The notes: a model not told the origin generated them from the sequence alone. Positions 1 to 12,147 are shown, counted from the stretch's first letter. The stretch: DNA of 64,000 bases from Rana temporaria (GCF_905171775.1 NC_053492.1:295345934-295409933), one strand, 5' to 3'. Made by a program: numbers and translations.

Positions 1-632
1 CCTAATGTATAAACCATGCCCTGGTAGTACTCTTGAGTCAATACATCACTGAATCAATTTATAGAATATTGTTTGTTAATGGTGTTTTCATTTACAAACT
101 TTGCTTTACATTATACCTGTTAGCTTAAAAAACACAGTGAACTGTCATATACACTAGGTTGCATAATTATGTATTGCGCATTCCCATTACCCCTTAAAGC
201 GCAGGGAACTGTGATGTTCCAATAGAGATTACCTACTATGTTCACCATCTCTGTTCTGTGAAATCGCTTCTAGAATCACCTGTAGAGGAACCCAGGTCCC
301 CCAAAGCTGAGCTACCCCCAGAGGTCATTGGTCACTGACTCTGGACTACCCCCTCTTGTTTCCTACCTAGTACTACTGAATCATCACATGGGTGGCCTCA
401 CTAAGCAGTAGAAAGGTATGAGAGTCAGGAGGTGGCAGATCAAAGCCAGCAACCATAGGTGGTGGATGCTTTCATCACAGCAGAACACCCCAGGATGTGA
501 GGTTCCAAATCAACAAGGTTATGATTATTCAGAGGCTCAGTTTATATAAATAAGAAGAGCCAAAATCCAAATCGAAGTATAGATTATGTTCAAATGATTA
601 GTTACAAGCCAAATCCACACTAAGAACACAGC
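1..632. other. no gene or repeat recognised
   Basis: This stretch has ordinary base composition and no long open frame on either strand. I see no inverted repeat, tandem repeat or transposon end in it. It may be unique host sequence. Confidence 0.4.
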
Positions 633-1155
633 TTAAAGCAGGGGGTTCACCATAAAAAAAAAATCTAACATTAAATTCAGCTCACTACCGACATTGACAG
701 TATGCAGATCTTTTCTTTTTTTTTTGCTGTACATACCTCGTATAGCTATTTTCTTAGCCGGCTTCCGGGTAGTGAATCCCGCGGGAGTAGGCGTTCCTAT
801 GCAGCAGTTAGTGATTGACGTGATGACAAAAACTACCCCCCCGTCGCACAAGGAGCGTCACGAGTTGCCGAAAGAAGCCGAACGTCGAGACGGCGCCTGC
901 GCACCGACGTTCTGCTTCTATTGGCAACTCGTGGCGCTCCTTATGCGACGGGTGGGGGAGTTTTTGTCATCACGTCAATCACTAACTGCTGCAAAGGAAC
1001 GCCCACTCCCGCGGGATTCACTACCCAGAAGCCGGCTAAGTAAATAGCTATACGAGGTATGTACAGAAAAAAAAAAATGTGCATACTGTCAATGTCGGTA
1101 GTGAGCTGAATGTAATGTTAGAATTTTTTTTTTTTAGGGTAAACCCCCGTTTTAA
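633..1155. mobile_element. palindromic MITE flanked by TTAA
   Basis: The two halves are near-perfect reverse complements: about 633-888 pairs with about 911-1155, leaving a short GC-rich loop. Both ends read TTAA followed by a G-run (GGGGGTTCACC on the left, the complement of GGTAAACCCCC on the right). TTAA targets are known for piggyBac and Kolobok transposons, so this is probably a non-autonomous member of one of them; which one cannot be told. Poly-A and poly-T tracts lie just inside both ends. Open frames across it come from the palindrome and are not genes. Confidence 0.7.
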
Positions 1156-1171
1156 GAGCACTCATCATGCC

Positions 1172-1605
1172 ACCAATGTATTCAAGTTGGTACCATATAT
1201 TAACTGGTATTGAGCAGTGAAGGTTAAAGAGATTAAAAAGATTTTTATTACAAAAATATACAGTATTTAATAACATATTCATAGAATAAAATAAGTCATG
1301 ACAATCAAAAAAAAAGTGTGAAACATGTAGAGCAACCAATATATGGATGGTATCTGTTCTATTTTGTGATGATAGGATGTAAAATTACTTATTTTATTCT
1401 ATTAATATGTTATTAAATATATTTTTGTAATAAAAATCTTTTTAATCTCTTTAACCTTGACTGCTCAATACCAGTTAATATATGATACCATCAAAGTCCA
1501 AATATAGCTTCTTTCTCCTTCTATCCACATTTTGATGGGACAAAGGTACCACAATTAAACTCTTCTATATCTATGGCACTTTTATACAACCAATGTATTC
1601 AAGTT
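1172..1605. mobile_element. palindromic AT-rich MITE with 17-bp flanking repeats
   Basis: An inverted repeat spans 1189-1489, its arms sharing ACTGGTATTGAGCAGT and the following AT-rich sequence. A perfect 17-bp direct repeat (ACCAATGTATTCAAGTT) flanks a slightly larger unit, at 1172-1188 and 1589-1605. Either the unit inserted with an unusually long target duplication, or the 17-mer is part of a local duplication. No coding capacity is seen. Confidence 0.5.
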
Positions 1606-1869
1606 CTTAAATCGGCAGTGGTAGGTTATGGTATGATTGTGTCTTACAAGGGATTTGGTGAATGTTAGCAAACTTAAATAGATTTATGAGTAATGAGATT
1701 CAGTAACAAATCTGCCTAAAGGCAAATTGTTTTAGATAAACTGGAGAGAAATTAGAACACCTGTCAGTTGTTCTAAATTGTCAAATGGGGACACTAGTTC
1801 TGGTGACAACATGGAATTCTCACACTTTGGGGGAATTTCTCTCACTACTTGTTTTGACTATGGAACAGG

Positions 1870-2813
1870 GAGTGAAGGCAGACATCCCAAGTCTCCCGCG
1901 AGGTGCGAGAGTCTCCCGCATTTACGCTGCGGCTCCCAGACACCCGCAAGCGCCTCCCGATATCCCGGGAATGATTGGTGTGGCGGGAGGGACAGCTGTG
2001 AACACCAATCTCCCTGAATAGCTTTTCAGCTGACAGCCGCTTCTCCTTCTCTCCCTCCCTCGGCTGTCGGCTAAAAAGCTGCCCCCCCCACTCGCCCCCG
2101 TCTCCCGTGTGCCTACAATGTATGAACAGAAGATCAGTCATTTCCCCATGTCAGTCCACCCCCCCTACAGTTAGAACACACCCAGGGAACATACATAACC
2201 CCTTCCCCGCCCCCTAGTGTTAACCCCTTCACTGCCAGTGGCATTTTTATAGTAATCCAATGCATTTTTATAGCACTGATTGCTATAAAAATGCCAATGG
2301 TCCCAAAAATGTGTCAAAAGTGTCCGAAGTATCCGCCATAATGTCGCAGTACTGAAAAAAAAATCGCTGATCGCCGCCATTACTAGTAAAAAAATAATCT
2401 TAATAAAAATGCCATAAAAATACCCCCTATTTTGTAAACGCTATAACTTTTGCGCAAACCAATCAATAAACGCTTATTGCGATTTTTTTTTTAGAGAAAT
2501 ATGTAGAAGAATACGTATCTGCCTAAATTTTTTCATATAATTTTGGGGGATATTTATTATAGCAAAAAGTAAAAAATATTATTTTTTTTCAAAATTGTCG
2601 CTCTATTTTGTTTATAGCGCAAAAACTAAAAACCGCAGAAGTGATCAAATACCACCAAAAGAAAGCTCTATTTTTGCGGAAAAAAGGACACCAATTTTGT
2701 TTGGGAGCCAAGTCGCACGACCGTGCAATTGTCAGTTAAAGCGACGCAGTGCTGAATCGCAAAAAGTGCTCTGGTCTTTGACCAGCAATATGGTCTGGGG
2801 GTTAAGTGGTTAA
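1870..2813 (-). mobile_element. TTAA-type non-coding DNA repeat, copy 1
   Basis: On the minus strand this begins at 2813 with TTAACCACTTAACCCCC. It matches the reverse complement of a second copy at 29,369-29,635 and 33,518-34,171, including the block around ATATTTATTATAGC near 2550-2577. Because it is uninterrupted at that point, it is a natural empty-site reference for the Penelope-like insertion in copy 2. The GC-rich far end (about 1870-2170) has no clear terminus. No transposase is present. Confidence 0.6.
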
Positions 2814-2839
2814 ACATAAAGGTGAAGATTCACTAAAAC

Positions 2840-2965
2840 TGGTTAGTGCAAAACCTGGTGCCGTTGTGCATAGTGTCCAATCAGCTTCCAGGTTTTATTG
2901 TCAAAGCTTAATTGAACAAGCTGATTAACTACCATGCACAGCTGCACCAGATTATGAGTACTCCG
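2840..2965. repeat. short palindromic repeat
   Basis: Imperfect inverted arms carry CTGGTGCCGTTGTGCAT on the left and ATGCACAGCTGCACCAG on the right, meeting around AAGCTTAATT near 2905. The size and symmetry fit a small MITE. I see nothing further out to 3368. Confidence 0.45.
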
Positions 2966-3368
2966 ATCTTAGTAGATCTACCCCCAAAGGGCCTATACAC
3001 GACTAAACATTTTGAAATGCAACAAAAGACAAGAACAAGAAGAAACACACTGTTCTCAATAGCATAGAATCATGCTAATGTATTGTCTTGCCAAATATTG
3101 CGAAAAAAGTTTTGCATGATTCATTTTGTAAGCTTTGACCTATATTTCATCATTCAGGTCAATTAGATGAAGTCCTGAAAGTGTAACTGCAGCCAAAACT
3201 ATTTTTTGTTGATAAGGAGAGGGAATAGAACACCTGTCAGCTTTTTTATTGCTGTCTGGCAAAAGGGAGGAGATTCACCCTCTTAATTTGTCCTGATAGC
3301 CGTCAATAAGTGATGAGCCATCTAAAAAAAATTAAACATGGATTCCAGGTAAGGATATTGTATAGTTA
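2966..3368. other. no gene recognised
   Basis: No coding frame or clear repeat end was found. Confidence 0.35.
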
Positions 3369-4454
3369 TGTAGCACTACCCCCGGAGGAGCTGCTGGTTT
3401 GTTTTGGGTGGCACATTTACCTCGTGGCTCTTCCGAATTCCTAGGGGTGAATGGTGCATATAGCAGTAGTAAAAGAATGTCCGCAACAAGTGTCTTTTCT
3501 GTGCTCTTTATTACCCAGCCGGGTAAATACAAATAAACTTGTGGTGAGGAAAATAGAGTTGAAGGAAGAAAGGAGAAAAGCAAATTTAGGGAAATAGTCC
3601 TGCTCCCAAGTGTAACACTTCTTTGCACCACTCCTGCCTGAGTGGGCTTAGCGTACCCGGACAGGCCTCTCTCATTGACCTGGCAACCCGGAGTATCACT
3701 CGAACCTTTGAGGAAAAGTCTCTGCCACAGACCCTCCTGGAATGGATTTCAGGGAGACACCTCTGCCACAGGCCCTCTGATTGCAACTACGGTGGCAATC
3801 CTCCTTAGGTGAATTACGCCTGGATCTCCTTCTTAACGTTGCCCAGGTACCGACTGACAGGTGATGAATCCTTCAGTGTCTGGCTACCTTGATCCCCAGT
3901 GGTTTGTCAAGATCCTTTTTGATTGCCAGCCTCTCATTGGCGCTCCTCAGATGGACTCCCCACCAAACAGCTATATGGCTTGGGATCCTCAGAGGTGGGA
4001 ACCCAGTCGATCACTGGGTCCCCGTCGCTGCTCAAATGTTCCGGACCAATATGGTCCCGGAACCAGGAACACCGCGTGGCATGCGCGCCCCGGCCAGGTA
4101 GGCCATAACGCGGGGGAGCCGTGATGTGGTCACCCTAAAGGTGGGTGCCACACTGGACGAAGAAGACCCAGAACCAATGGCGTCTGCCCCATAAATACCC
4201 TCCCCCAGCATGCACAGTGAGGCTCAATCCTCCTGATTGGCTGCTGGGGAAGAGCACCCAAACCTTGACTCCACTGCTGCCATCTCCTGCACTGGGTGGG
4301 AAGAACATCCCAGCACAACAGAATGAGCCCACAGCACAGGTAAGCTGAGACAGAGACCCAATTTAAACATTTCAACCAGATCAGAGTTTAACTACATTCT
4401 GATCCCCCTCTAAATTTAAATAGCACCGGTACTTTGAAGTAACCAGGCGCTACA
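3369..4454 (-). mobile_element. possible solo LTR
   Basis: The 1,086-bp unit begins TGTAGCAC and ends GCGCTACA, so it has the TG...CA ends and short inverted termini of an LTR. Read on the minus strand it has a TATA-like TATTTAT near 4190-4196 and an AATAAA near 3508-3513, in the order expected of U3, R and U5. The flanking bases (AGTTA left, ATTAC right) are not an exact duplication. No internal retrotransposon genes are next to it. A long-TIR DNA repeat is the alternative. Confidence 0.35.
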
Positions 4455-4965
4455 ATTACATTTGCCCAGCTTGGATTAATGTAACTATAAATACGCCATA
4501 CGTGACAATGCTCCTGGAAGGTGGAAATCACTGAAGTAGACTGCTACATTAGCGATCCTCCACTAGCCTTTGGATCCCATGCTGAGCGGCCAGCCTGATG
4601 CATTGTGAATACAGGGGTTCGGCCATTGAGCATGGGCGCCATTCAGAGAATGGTTTGTATTCCCTGAATGAAAGCAAAGGACGAGGTAAAAAGCGAGATT
4701 TCACTGCCCTGTCTCTCTGATATGTGAATTGGGGAAAAACACCTAATTCTCACATATGCCAGCACTTGGGGTAGGAAATATTCACAGTACAAAAACCTGG
4801 GAATGGACAGTAAAAATATAACTTTACTTTCAGACAGCCCCTATCACACTACCTGGGTCATTTTGAGTAAATTGTGAGGAGGTATGTATCTATTAGATCA
4901 CCGTATTCTTGAATTGACTAAATATAACTTTAATACAAATGGCTCTGCTCCTAAACGTAACCTTA
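4455..4965. other. no gene recognised
   Basis: No coding frame or clear repeat was found here. Confidence 0.35.
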
Positions 4966-5355
4966 TGCCCCGTACACACAATGGCATTTTCCGATGGCCT
5001 AAAATCCGATAGAATTTTCAGTCGGAATTCCGTTCAAGCTGTCTTGCATACACACTGTCAGACTAAATTCCGACCGTCCAAAACGCGGTAACATAAAACA
5101 CTACGACGAGCCAAGAATAATGTATTTCAATGCTTCCAAGCATGCGTAGACTTGATTCTGAGCATGCATGGGTTTTTTCTCCATCAGAGTTGCACACAGA
5201 CGATAGGAATTTCCATCGGGGAAAAAATAAAACATATTCTATTTCTAAACATCGACGGAAACAAGTCAGATGGGGCCCACACATGATCGGAATTTCCAAT
5301 GAAAAAAGTCCAACTGACTTTTTTCATCGAAAATTCCGATTATGTGTACACGGCA
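4966..5355. mobile_element. Harbinger-like MITE, aatttccgat-arm type
   Basis: The ends read TGCCCCGTACACACA and the complement of GTGTACACGGCA. The arms are rich in AATTTCCGAT and its complement, and the centre holds the core AACGCGGTAACATAAAACAC plus TTCAATGCTTCC. The flanks are TTA (left) and TAA (right), so the 3-bp target duplication has decayed or is not exact. About 390 bp, non-coding. Confidence 0.75.
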
Positions 5356-5829
5356 TAAGTCTTGCTATATTCACATAGATGACTCATAGAAAATTATATT
5401 TAGTGAGATATCTGCCAATACTTTTGACAATTGAGCCATTAGATTGGTTTCATTCTTTTCCCTGACCCTAGAAATGTGTACACCAGGTGCAGACAAGATG
5501 AGAGGATCTGAAAAAGGGAATGCTTGCCATCTGGTCACAGAGATCTCTAATTCATTTTGCAGATTTTCAGTTTTTTATAAAATGCTTCCAATGTCAGAGG
5601 CACTAATCAGTGATACATTTGTTCTCAGTACTAGAAGTGATAACCCATTCTAAGACCAGCCTCCTCTCGCATATGAATCTTCTCTATGATCCCAGCCCAA
5701 ACACTATCCCTCTCAAATGGTAACTTTACCACTTGTTTGCATGATCATTTTCTATGATCTGGGATCCTCTGCAACGAAGATGACCCTTCCTGTGCTGGAA
5801 GAAGCTAGAACCAGGGTCCTTGCAACTAA
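5356..5829. other. no gene recognised
   Basis: A 70-codon frame (5444-5653) has no recognisable motif and looks like chance. No repeat structure is seen. Confidence 0.35.
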
Positions 5830-6243
5830 TGCCGCGTACACGCGATCGGTTCATCCAATGAGAACGGAGCGATGGACCGTTTTCATCGGTTAAACGATGA
5901 AGCTGACTGATGGTCCGTCGCGCCTACACACCATCGCTTAAAAAACCGATCGTGTCAGAACACGGTAAAACACAACGACGTGCTGAAAAAATCTAAGTTC
6001 AATGCTTCCAAGCATGCGTCGACTTGATTCTGAGCATGCATGGATTTTTAATCGATGGTTGTGCCTACTAACGATCGTTTTTTTCCCATCGGTTAGGAAT
6101 CCATCGGTTAAATTTAAAGCAAGTTGGCTTTTTTTTAACCGATAGTTAAATAACCTATGGGGCCCACACACGATCGGTTTTGACCGATGAAAACGGTCCA
6201 TCAGACCGTTGTCCTCTGTTTAACCTATCGTGTGTACGAGGCC
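5830..6243. mobile_element. Harbinger-like MITE, cgatcggtt-arm type
   Basis: Starts TGCCGCGTACACGCGATCGG and ends with the complementary TCGTGTGTACGAGGCC. The arms consist of repeated GATCGGT/ACCGATC words, and the core contains TCAATGCTTCCAAGCATGCG. The left flank is TAA; the right flank has diverged. About 414 bp, the standard size of this subfamily here. Confidence 0.75.
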
Positions 6244-6656
6244 TCAGTCTCCTCTTTCAGCACAAATCCTTTCCAGGCAACTTGGCTGAAAGACAAAAGA
6301 CCCCCAACACTTCCTCCTCCACAGACAAAGCCTGAAAGGTCACCTCAAATATTACGTTGCTTCCCAGCATGCATCACTGGCAATAATCCTCCTAGTGTTT
6401 TGTCAGAGAGGAATGTGTATTCATAACTCTGATATTTTTTTTTTTCTTGCTTTATCGGCTAGGTACACTGTCTAACAAAAGGCAGAGATTACAATAACCT
6501 GAACTTCGCTAAATTCATGCTTGAGCATAGAGTATTCCAAGTGATTGAAAGGTGTGTTTTGTTACTTTTTTTCCCACAATTTTTGTATGCTTTAGTAGCA
6601 ATTTGCTGTTAAATTAGCTTTTTTGGGGCAGGGAAATTTTTTGTCCCAAAGACTCA
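6244..6656. other. no gene recognised
   Basis: Nothing beyond short homopolymers was found. Confidence 0.35.
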
Positions 6657-6946
6657 TGCCGCGTACACACGACCATTTTTCATGACGAGAAAAATGCAAT
6701 TTTTTAAATTGGACATTAAAAACGATCGTGTGCAGGCTCCAGAGCATTTTGGCCATTAAAAATTTGCATAATCAGCCCAAAGGGTGGCGCCATTCGAATG
6801 GAACTTCCCTTTTATAGTGCCGTCGTACGTGTTGTACGTCACCACGCTTTGCTCAAGCATTTTTTTTTTCAGGCTTGACAAGAATCATGTCGAGAAAAAC
6901 TTCGTTTTTTTTCCATGACATGAAAAACGGTCGTGTGTACGCGGCA
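6657..6946. mobile_element. Harbinger-like MITE, short arm type
   Basis: Ends TGCCGCGTACACACGACC and GTCGTGTGTACGCGGCA. The core (AGCCCAAAGGGTGGCG and GTCGTACGTGTTGTACGTCA) is shared with the copy at 39,620-40,183. The flanks are TCA and TTA. About 290 bp. Confidence 0.7.
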
Positions 6947-7540
6947 TTATAGTATAAAAAGTACCTGAAGTAACACACGTTTTCTCATGTACTACTATTG
7001 AAGTCTGCAGGGTCAAAAACACCCAAGACAGCCCAACAAAAAGCCTCTACTTTTTCAAGCAACAGGCATCTACAGTAGCAACAGTCACCTGAATGCTTCA
7101 AGAAGATACAAAATGATCAAATGTTAATGGGGTAGAAACCCAACAAACACAGAAAGAGGAATAACTAGAGCTCATGCTGCCTTTAGCCAAGCTTCCCACT
7201 AAATGTGAACTAGGGACATTCCAGCTTAGCGCAAAGTCCCTACACATCACGACATGTAATGTACGTTGCCATGTGTTACTGCAATGCAATATTGTGAATG
7301 GGGCCCAAAATAACTCATTTAAAGAGAAAAGAGGATCTTTGAAATCTCATTGTATTTCAGAAAACATAAAAGCAGTTCTCCTTTCACTTGTGTTGTGGTT
7401 TGTTTTATATGAAACAAGACTTTCCTATAAAGCAGACCCCAAGCAGCTTCCAATGGCACATTTTAACTAAAAGAATGGCACAAGGATAGGAGAACTATCA
7501 TTATGATGTTGCCTAGGGTAGCATGATGTTTAGGTGTAGC
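6947..7540. other. no gene recognised
   Basis: A 98-codon frame (7174-7470) shows no domain, signal or codon evidence, and no repeat is evident. Confidence 0.35.
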
Positions 7541-7791
7541 CAGGGCCGGCCTTAAGGCGCCCTGTGCGGGAAAGATTTACAGCGCCCCCTAGTGACCACG
7601 CCCCTCAGTAACCACGCCCCTCCATAACCACGCCCCTCCATAATTACGCCCCTCCGTAACCACACCCTTTCAGTGTCCACACCTTTCTCCAATACCGGCT
7701 CCATTTAAAGCCTTCCATTCCCAAAAAACAGATTACAAGCTATGATAAAAATACAACTTTTATTCACATAATAACGCCATCTATACTGTAT

Positions 7792-7970
7792 ATCACATGG
7801 TATAATAACGCCACATATAAAATAAATCACATGGTATAATAACGCCACATATAAAATAAATCACATGGTATAATAACGCCACATATAAAATAAATCACAT
7901 GGTATAATAACGCCACATATAAAATAAATCACATGGTATAATAACGCCACATATAAAATAAATCACATCC
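7792..7970. repeat. 34-bp tandem array, about five copies
   Basis: The motif ATAACGCC recurs at 7805, 7839, 7873, 7907 and 7941, exactly 34 bp apart, within a unit containing ATCACATGGTATAATAACG. The copies are almost identical, and a diverged unit begins at 7771. Direct tandem repeats without spacers make this a minisatellite. Confidence 0.85.
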
Positions 7971-8639
7971 TTTTAGAAACACCCTATTTAAATAAGAAAA
8001 TACAAAAACAGACAATAAGCAGTACACTGCATTTATAAAAAAAGAATTTACTTACAGAAAAAAGTTTTTACATCCGCTGCCTGCTTCTGTGGATTCTTGC
8101 GCTCCTTTGTCTTCTCAGTGCGCATGGCATATGAGCTCCTCATTCCTGCTCCTCATAGCAAGGCAGGGACAGCCGCCCACGCCGTCCTTCCGGCAGAATA
8201 CGCCTGTGGCCTGCCAGTACTTTGTCCAGTTTTAAAGATGGCCGCTGCACTGTTGCCGAGCGGCGGCAATCTTAATGAGTAACCCACAGACTGCCAGTGA
8301 CAGTGATCTCCGACTCCTAACAAGGCAGGGACAGCCGCCCACGCTGTCATTCCTGCAGAATCCGCCTATGGCCTGGCTGTACCTAGAGCATTTGGCACCC
8401 GGGACGGATCCTATATCTGCCCCCCCCCCCCACGGTAAAATTTTAAATCCCACTGTGCCCCCTGCATCCTTCAATATCTCTGTCACTACTGTGTACCCCT
8501 CTCCACAACTGCACCTCTGGACCCCTTTACATTATACAACACCCTGCATCACTTTACATTACACAGCCCCCTTCAGCTCTAGACACCGATATGTTACACA
8601 GACACCCCCCTAACCAATCTGGACCCCTTGCATGTCACG

Positions 8640-9475
8640 CAGACCTCCCTACAGTCCCCCCCTACAGTGCAAACCCCCCTTACAATACAGACCCACCCAC
8701 ACACAATACAGAACCCCCCACACACACAATACAGACCCCCCCACAATGCAGAACCCCCCCCCCCACACACACAATACAGACCCCCCCACAATGCAGAACC
8801 CCCCCCCCACACAATACAGATCCCCCCACACACACACAATACAGACCCCCCCCCACAATGCAGAACCCCCACACACAATACAGACCCCCCACAATGCAGA
8901 ACCCCCCCCCACAATACAGACCCCCCACAATGCAGAACCCCCCCCACACACACAATACAGACCCCCCCCACAATGCAGAACCCCCCCACACACACAATAC
9001 AGACCCCCCCCCACACAAAACACAGACCCCCCCACAATGCAGAACCCCCCCCCACACAATACAGATCCCCCACAATGCAGAACCCCCCCACACACACAAT
9101 ACAGACCCCCCACAATGCAGAACCCCCCCCAACAACAAAACAGATCCCCCACAATGCAGAACCCCCCCCCCCCACACACACAATACAGACCCCCCCCACA
9201 ATGCAGAACCCCCACACACAATACAGACCCCCCCACAATGCAGAACCCCCCCACAATACAGACCCCCCCACAATGCAGAACCACACACAATGCAGACCCC
9301 CCCCCCCACAGACCCCCCCCCCCACACACACACACAATACAGACCCCCGCCACAATGCAGAACCACACACAATGCAGACCCCCCCCCCCACACACACAAT
9401 ACAGACCCCCCCACAATGCAGAACCCCCCCACACACACAATACAGATCCCCCCCACACACACACACACTATAGAT
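8640..9475. repeat. C-rich minisatellite
   Basis: Irregular units of roughly 30-45 bp alternate ACACAATACAGACCCCCC and CACAATGCAGAACCCCCC. The plus strand is almost free of G apart from the CAG/GCAG words. Because no unit creates a stop, all frames stay open on both strands over more than 250 codons; these frames are not genes. Confidence 0.9.
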
Positions 9476-9790
9476 CATCTGAGGCACGTGCTGCACACAC
9501 ACAGCACAGGAAAAGGGGGAGGCGGCTGCACTCAGTGCACTGTGCTGGGCTGCCTGTGACTGAGACAGTCAGTCACAGGCAGCTGAGACTCATCAGACCC
9601 GCGGCACTGCAAAGGGAAGGGGGATTATTGCTGCCGGGTCCCGGGTGTGCTGACGGCTCGCTCGGGTGCGACTTGCACCCTCCATGCCTGCTGTGTGTCT
9701 GCCGCTGCCTCCCGGCTGTCACCAAGCATGCCACCCGGCGCCCGCTAACGGCGCTAAGTCGTATTCAGTCACGCAGGGGGGGCACCAAAT

Positions 9791-10187
9791 ACTGACTTAT
9801 TTTGATATGGAATGTTTGGGCACGTTAGTTTATAAGAAATAATTGCATGAAAATTTGCATATATTTGGTTTGAACAACATCTCACTATCCTAGACTTGCA
9901 AACAGAACTAGCTTGACAGTAGCTAATTGAGGAAGTGCTAAGTAAACATTGCCCCACTCAGACAGCTTTAATGACAATGCAAATCACAGGTGATTATTTC
10001 CATAAGAAAACTTTAATGACAATGCCAATCACGAGTGATTATTTCATGAATCATCTATTTAAACAGAATATATTGGTTACACCCGTGTGGGATACATATC
10101 ATTTTGTCTGATACATGTGGTTTCCTCCCACACACCAAAGACATGCTTTTGGCTGATTGGCTCCTGACTGCATTGACCCTAGTACAT
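9791..10187. other. no gene recognised
   Basis: The word ACTTTAATGACAATGC is repeated around 9965 and 10,010 as a short direct duplication of about 45 bp. Nothing else is seen. Confidence 0.4.
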
Positions 10188-10195
10188 GTAAGAAT

Positions 10196-11603
10196 TAGGG
10201 ATGAGCTTCGAGTTCGACTCGAACATTGCCTGTTCGCCTGTTCGGCGAACAACAAACAATTAGGGGTGTTCGTGGCAAATTCGAAAAGCCGCGGAACACC
10301 CTGTTAAAGTCTATGGGAGAAATCTAAAGTGTTAATTTTAAAGGCTAATATGCAAGTTATTGTCCTAAAAAGTATTTGGGGACCTGGGTCCTGTCCCAGG
10401 AAACATGTATCAATGCAAAAAAAAGTTTTAAAAACTAACGTTTTTTCAGGAGCAGTGAATTTAATAATGCTAAAAGTGAAACAATAAAAGTGTAATATTA
10501 CTTTAAATTTCGTACCTAGGGGGGGGTGTAAAGTCAGCATGTGAAAAAGCACATGTTTCCCGTACATAGAACTGTCCCTGCACAAAGTGTCCACACCAGA
10601 CCTGAAGGGGGAACTCCATCCCAAATTAAAAAAAAATGGCGTGGAGTTCCCCCAAAAATCCACACCAGACACTTATCCGAGCAAGTTAACCTGGCCGGCC
10701 GCAGAAAAGAGGGGGGACAGAGTGCGGCCCCCCCTCTCCTGAACCACACCAGGCCACATGCCCTCAACATGGGGAGGATGTCCCCATGTTGATGGGGACA
10801 AGGGCCTCATCCCCACAACCCTTGCCCGGTGGTTGTGGGGGTCTGCGGGCGGGGGGCTTATCAGAATCTGGAAGACCCCTTTAACAAAGGGGACCCCCAG
10901 ATCCTGGCCCCCCCTATGTGAATTGGTAATGGGGTACACTGTACCTCTACCATTTCACAAAGGAAGTGTAAATAGTTAAAAAAAAAACACACAGACACCG
11001 TAGAAAAAATTCCTTTATTCATTTATCATTTTTTTTTTAATTGACGGTGGGGTTCCCCTTAATATCCATATCAGACCTGAAGGGCCTGTTAATGGAATTT
11101 GGGGGGACCCCCACGTTTTTTTTGTTTTTTTTTTATGAATGAATCATCTCTGAATTGCCAGAGCCGACAATTCATTAGAGCCGCAAAGCCGGTTTTAAAT
11201 GCCTTTTTTTCTTTCAGAAATTACACTTTGTGCAGGAACAGTTCTATGTACGGGAAACATACGCTTTTTCACATGCTGACTTTACACCCCCCCTAGGTAC
11301 GAAATTTAAAGTAATATTACACTTTTATTGTTTCACTTTTAGCATTATTAAATTAACTGCTCCTGAAAAAACTGCCGTTTTTAAAACTTTTTTTTGCATT
11401 GATACATGTTTCCTGGGACAGGACCCGGGTCCCCAAACACTTTTTAGGACAATAACTTGCATATTAGCCTTTAAAATTAGCACTTTAGATTTCAAATGTT
11501 CGAGTCCCATAGACTTTAACGGGGTTCTAAAGTTCACACGAACATTTGGTGTGTTCGCAAGTTCTGATGCGAACAGAACAGGGGGGTGTTCGGCTCATCC
11601 TTA
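10196..11603. mobile_element. 1.4-kb long-TIR element with 8-bp TSD
   Basis: The ends are TAGGGATGAGC and GCTCATCCTTA, and the perfect 8-bp direct repeat GTAAGAAT flanks them (10,188-10,195 and 11,604-11,611). The inverted arms are several hundred bp long, with CATGTATCAATGCAAAAAAA near 10,404 matched in reverse near 11,390. An 8-bp duplication is the hallmark of hAT-like transposons. The interior holds a nested inverted region around ACACCAGACCTGAAGG. No transposase is encoded. Confidence 0.75.
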
Positions 11604-11611
11604 GTAAGAAT

Positions 11612-12147
11612 GTGATTTAGGCACCTTAAACCATAAGCTCCTTGAGGGCAGGGACTGATGTGAATGCACAATATACTGTATATGGAAAGTGCTGTGTAAA
11701 TTAATTTTTGCTATATGAGTATCTGTAATAAATAAGAAGACAATAAAGATGTGCTACAATCAGTTTGTAAAGTACATGAAATCATAAATACACAATCCCC
11801 TGCCAATGTGGTAAATGGTTTGGCTGACTATGACTCAATATTTATATGAAGTGCATTTATTTCTATAATTAGGACTATGGATAAGCTTGGATTCAGTCTG
11901 AACCAGGTTTGGACCAAACCCAGAAGTGAGCTGTCATTACTGGGCCAATGAGCTTCAGACAGAAGATTTTCTACCCTGCAGCTCCATTGATGTCATGGGG
12001 ATACTCATGACATCAACGACCTAATATTGCCATAGTATGACCAAACCCAAGTGTGAATCATAGCTCATCACTAATTGGGAAATGTCTTACCTTCCTGCAG
12101 GCAATAATAAGCACATCCAGTGGACAGAAATGCACATTGTTGCATGT
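11612..12147. other. no gene; diverged small inverted repeat
   Basis: A weak pair of ends (GGATAAGCTT near 11,879 and AGCTCATCACT near 12,062) resembles a shortened relative of the element ending at 11,603. Otherwise nothing is seen. Confidence 0.35.

Larger units (their letters stand above)
7541..9790. mobile_element. composite C-rich non-coding element, hAT-like left end
   Basis: The left end reads CAGGGCCGGCCTTAAGG, like the CAG-initial end of the 61,217 element. From about 8379 the sequence closely matches the start of the 17,809-19,822 element (CTAGAGCATTTGGCACCCGG and the following 200 bp), so at least part belongs to that family. It contains the 34-bp array at 7792-7970, a C-only-biased minisatellite at 8640-9475 and a CpG-rich block to 9790. 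No matching right end or target duplication was found. It is probably a composite or a truncated copy. Confidence 0.55.

Noticed and set aside
7771..7970. Possible CRISPR-like array
   Set aside because: Units are directly adjacent 34-bp tandem copies with no unique spacers, in an evident eukaryotic context.
8591..9795. Overlapping open frames of 260-390 codons on both strands (Pro/Thr/His-rich, or Cys/Val/Gly-rich on the minus strand)
   Set aside because: They arise because the minisatellite unit contains no stop in any frame; all six readings stay open together, and the length follows the array.
11505..11525. B-box-like GTTCGAGTCC
   Set aside because: No A box at tRNA spacing; it is part of the element's inverted arm.
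10304..11604. Two similar frames (10,304-10,672 minus and 11,230-11,604 plus) resembling paralogous proteins
   Set aside because: They lie in the two inverted arms of the same element, so one is the mirror of the other.
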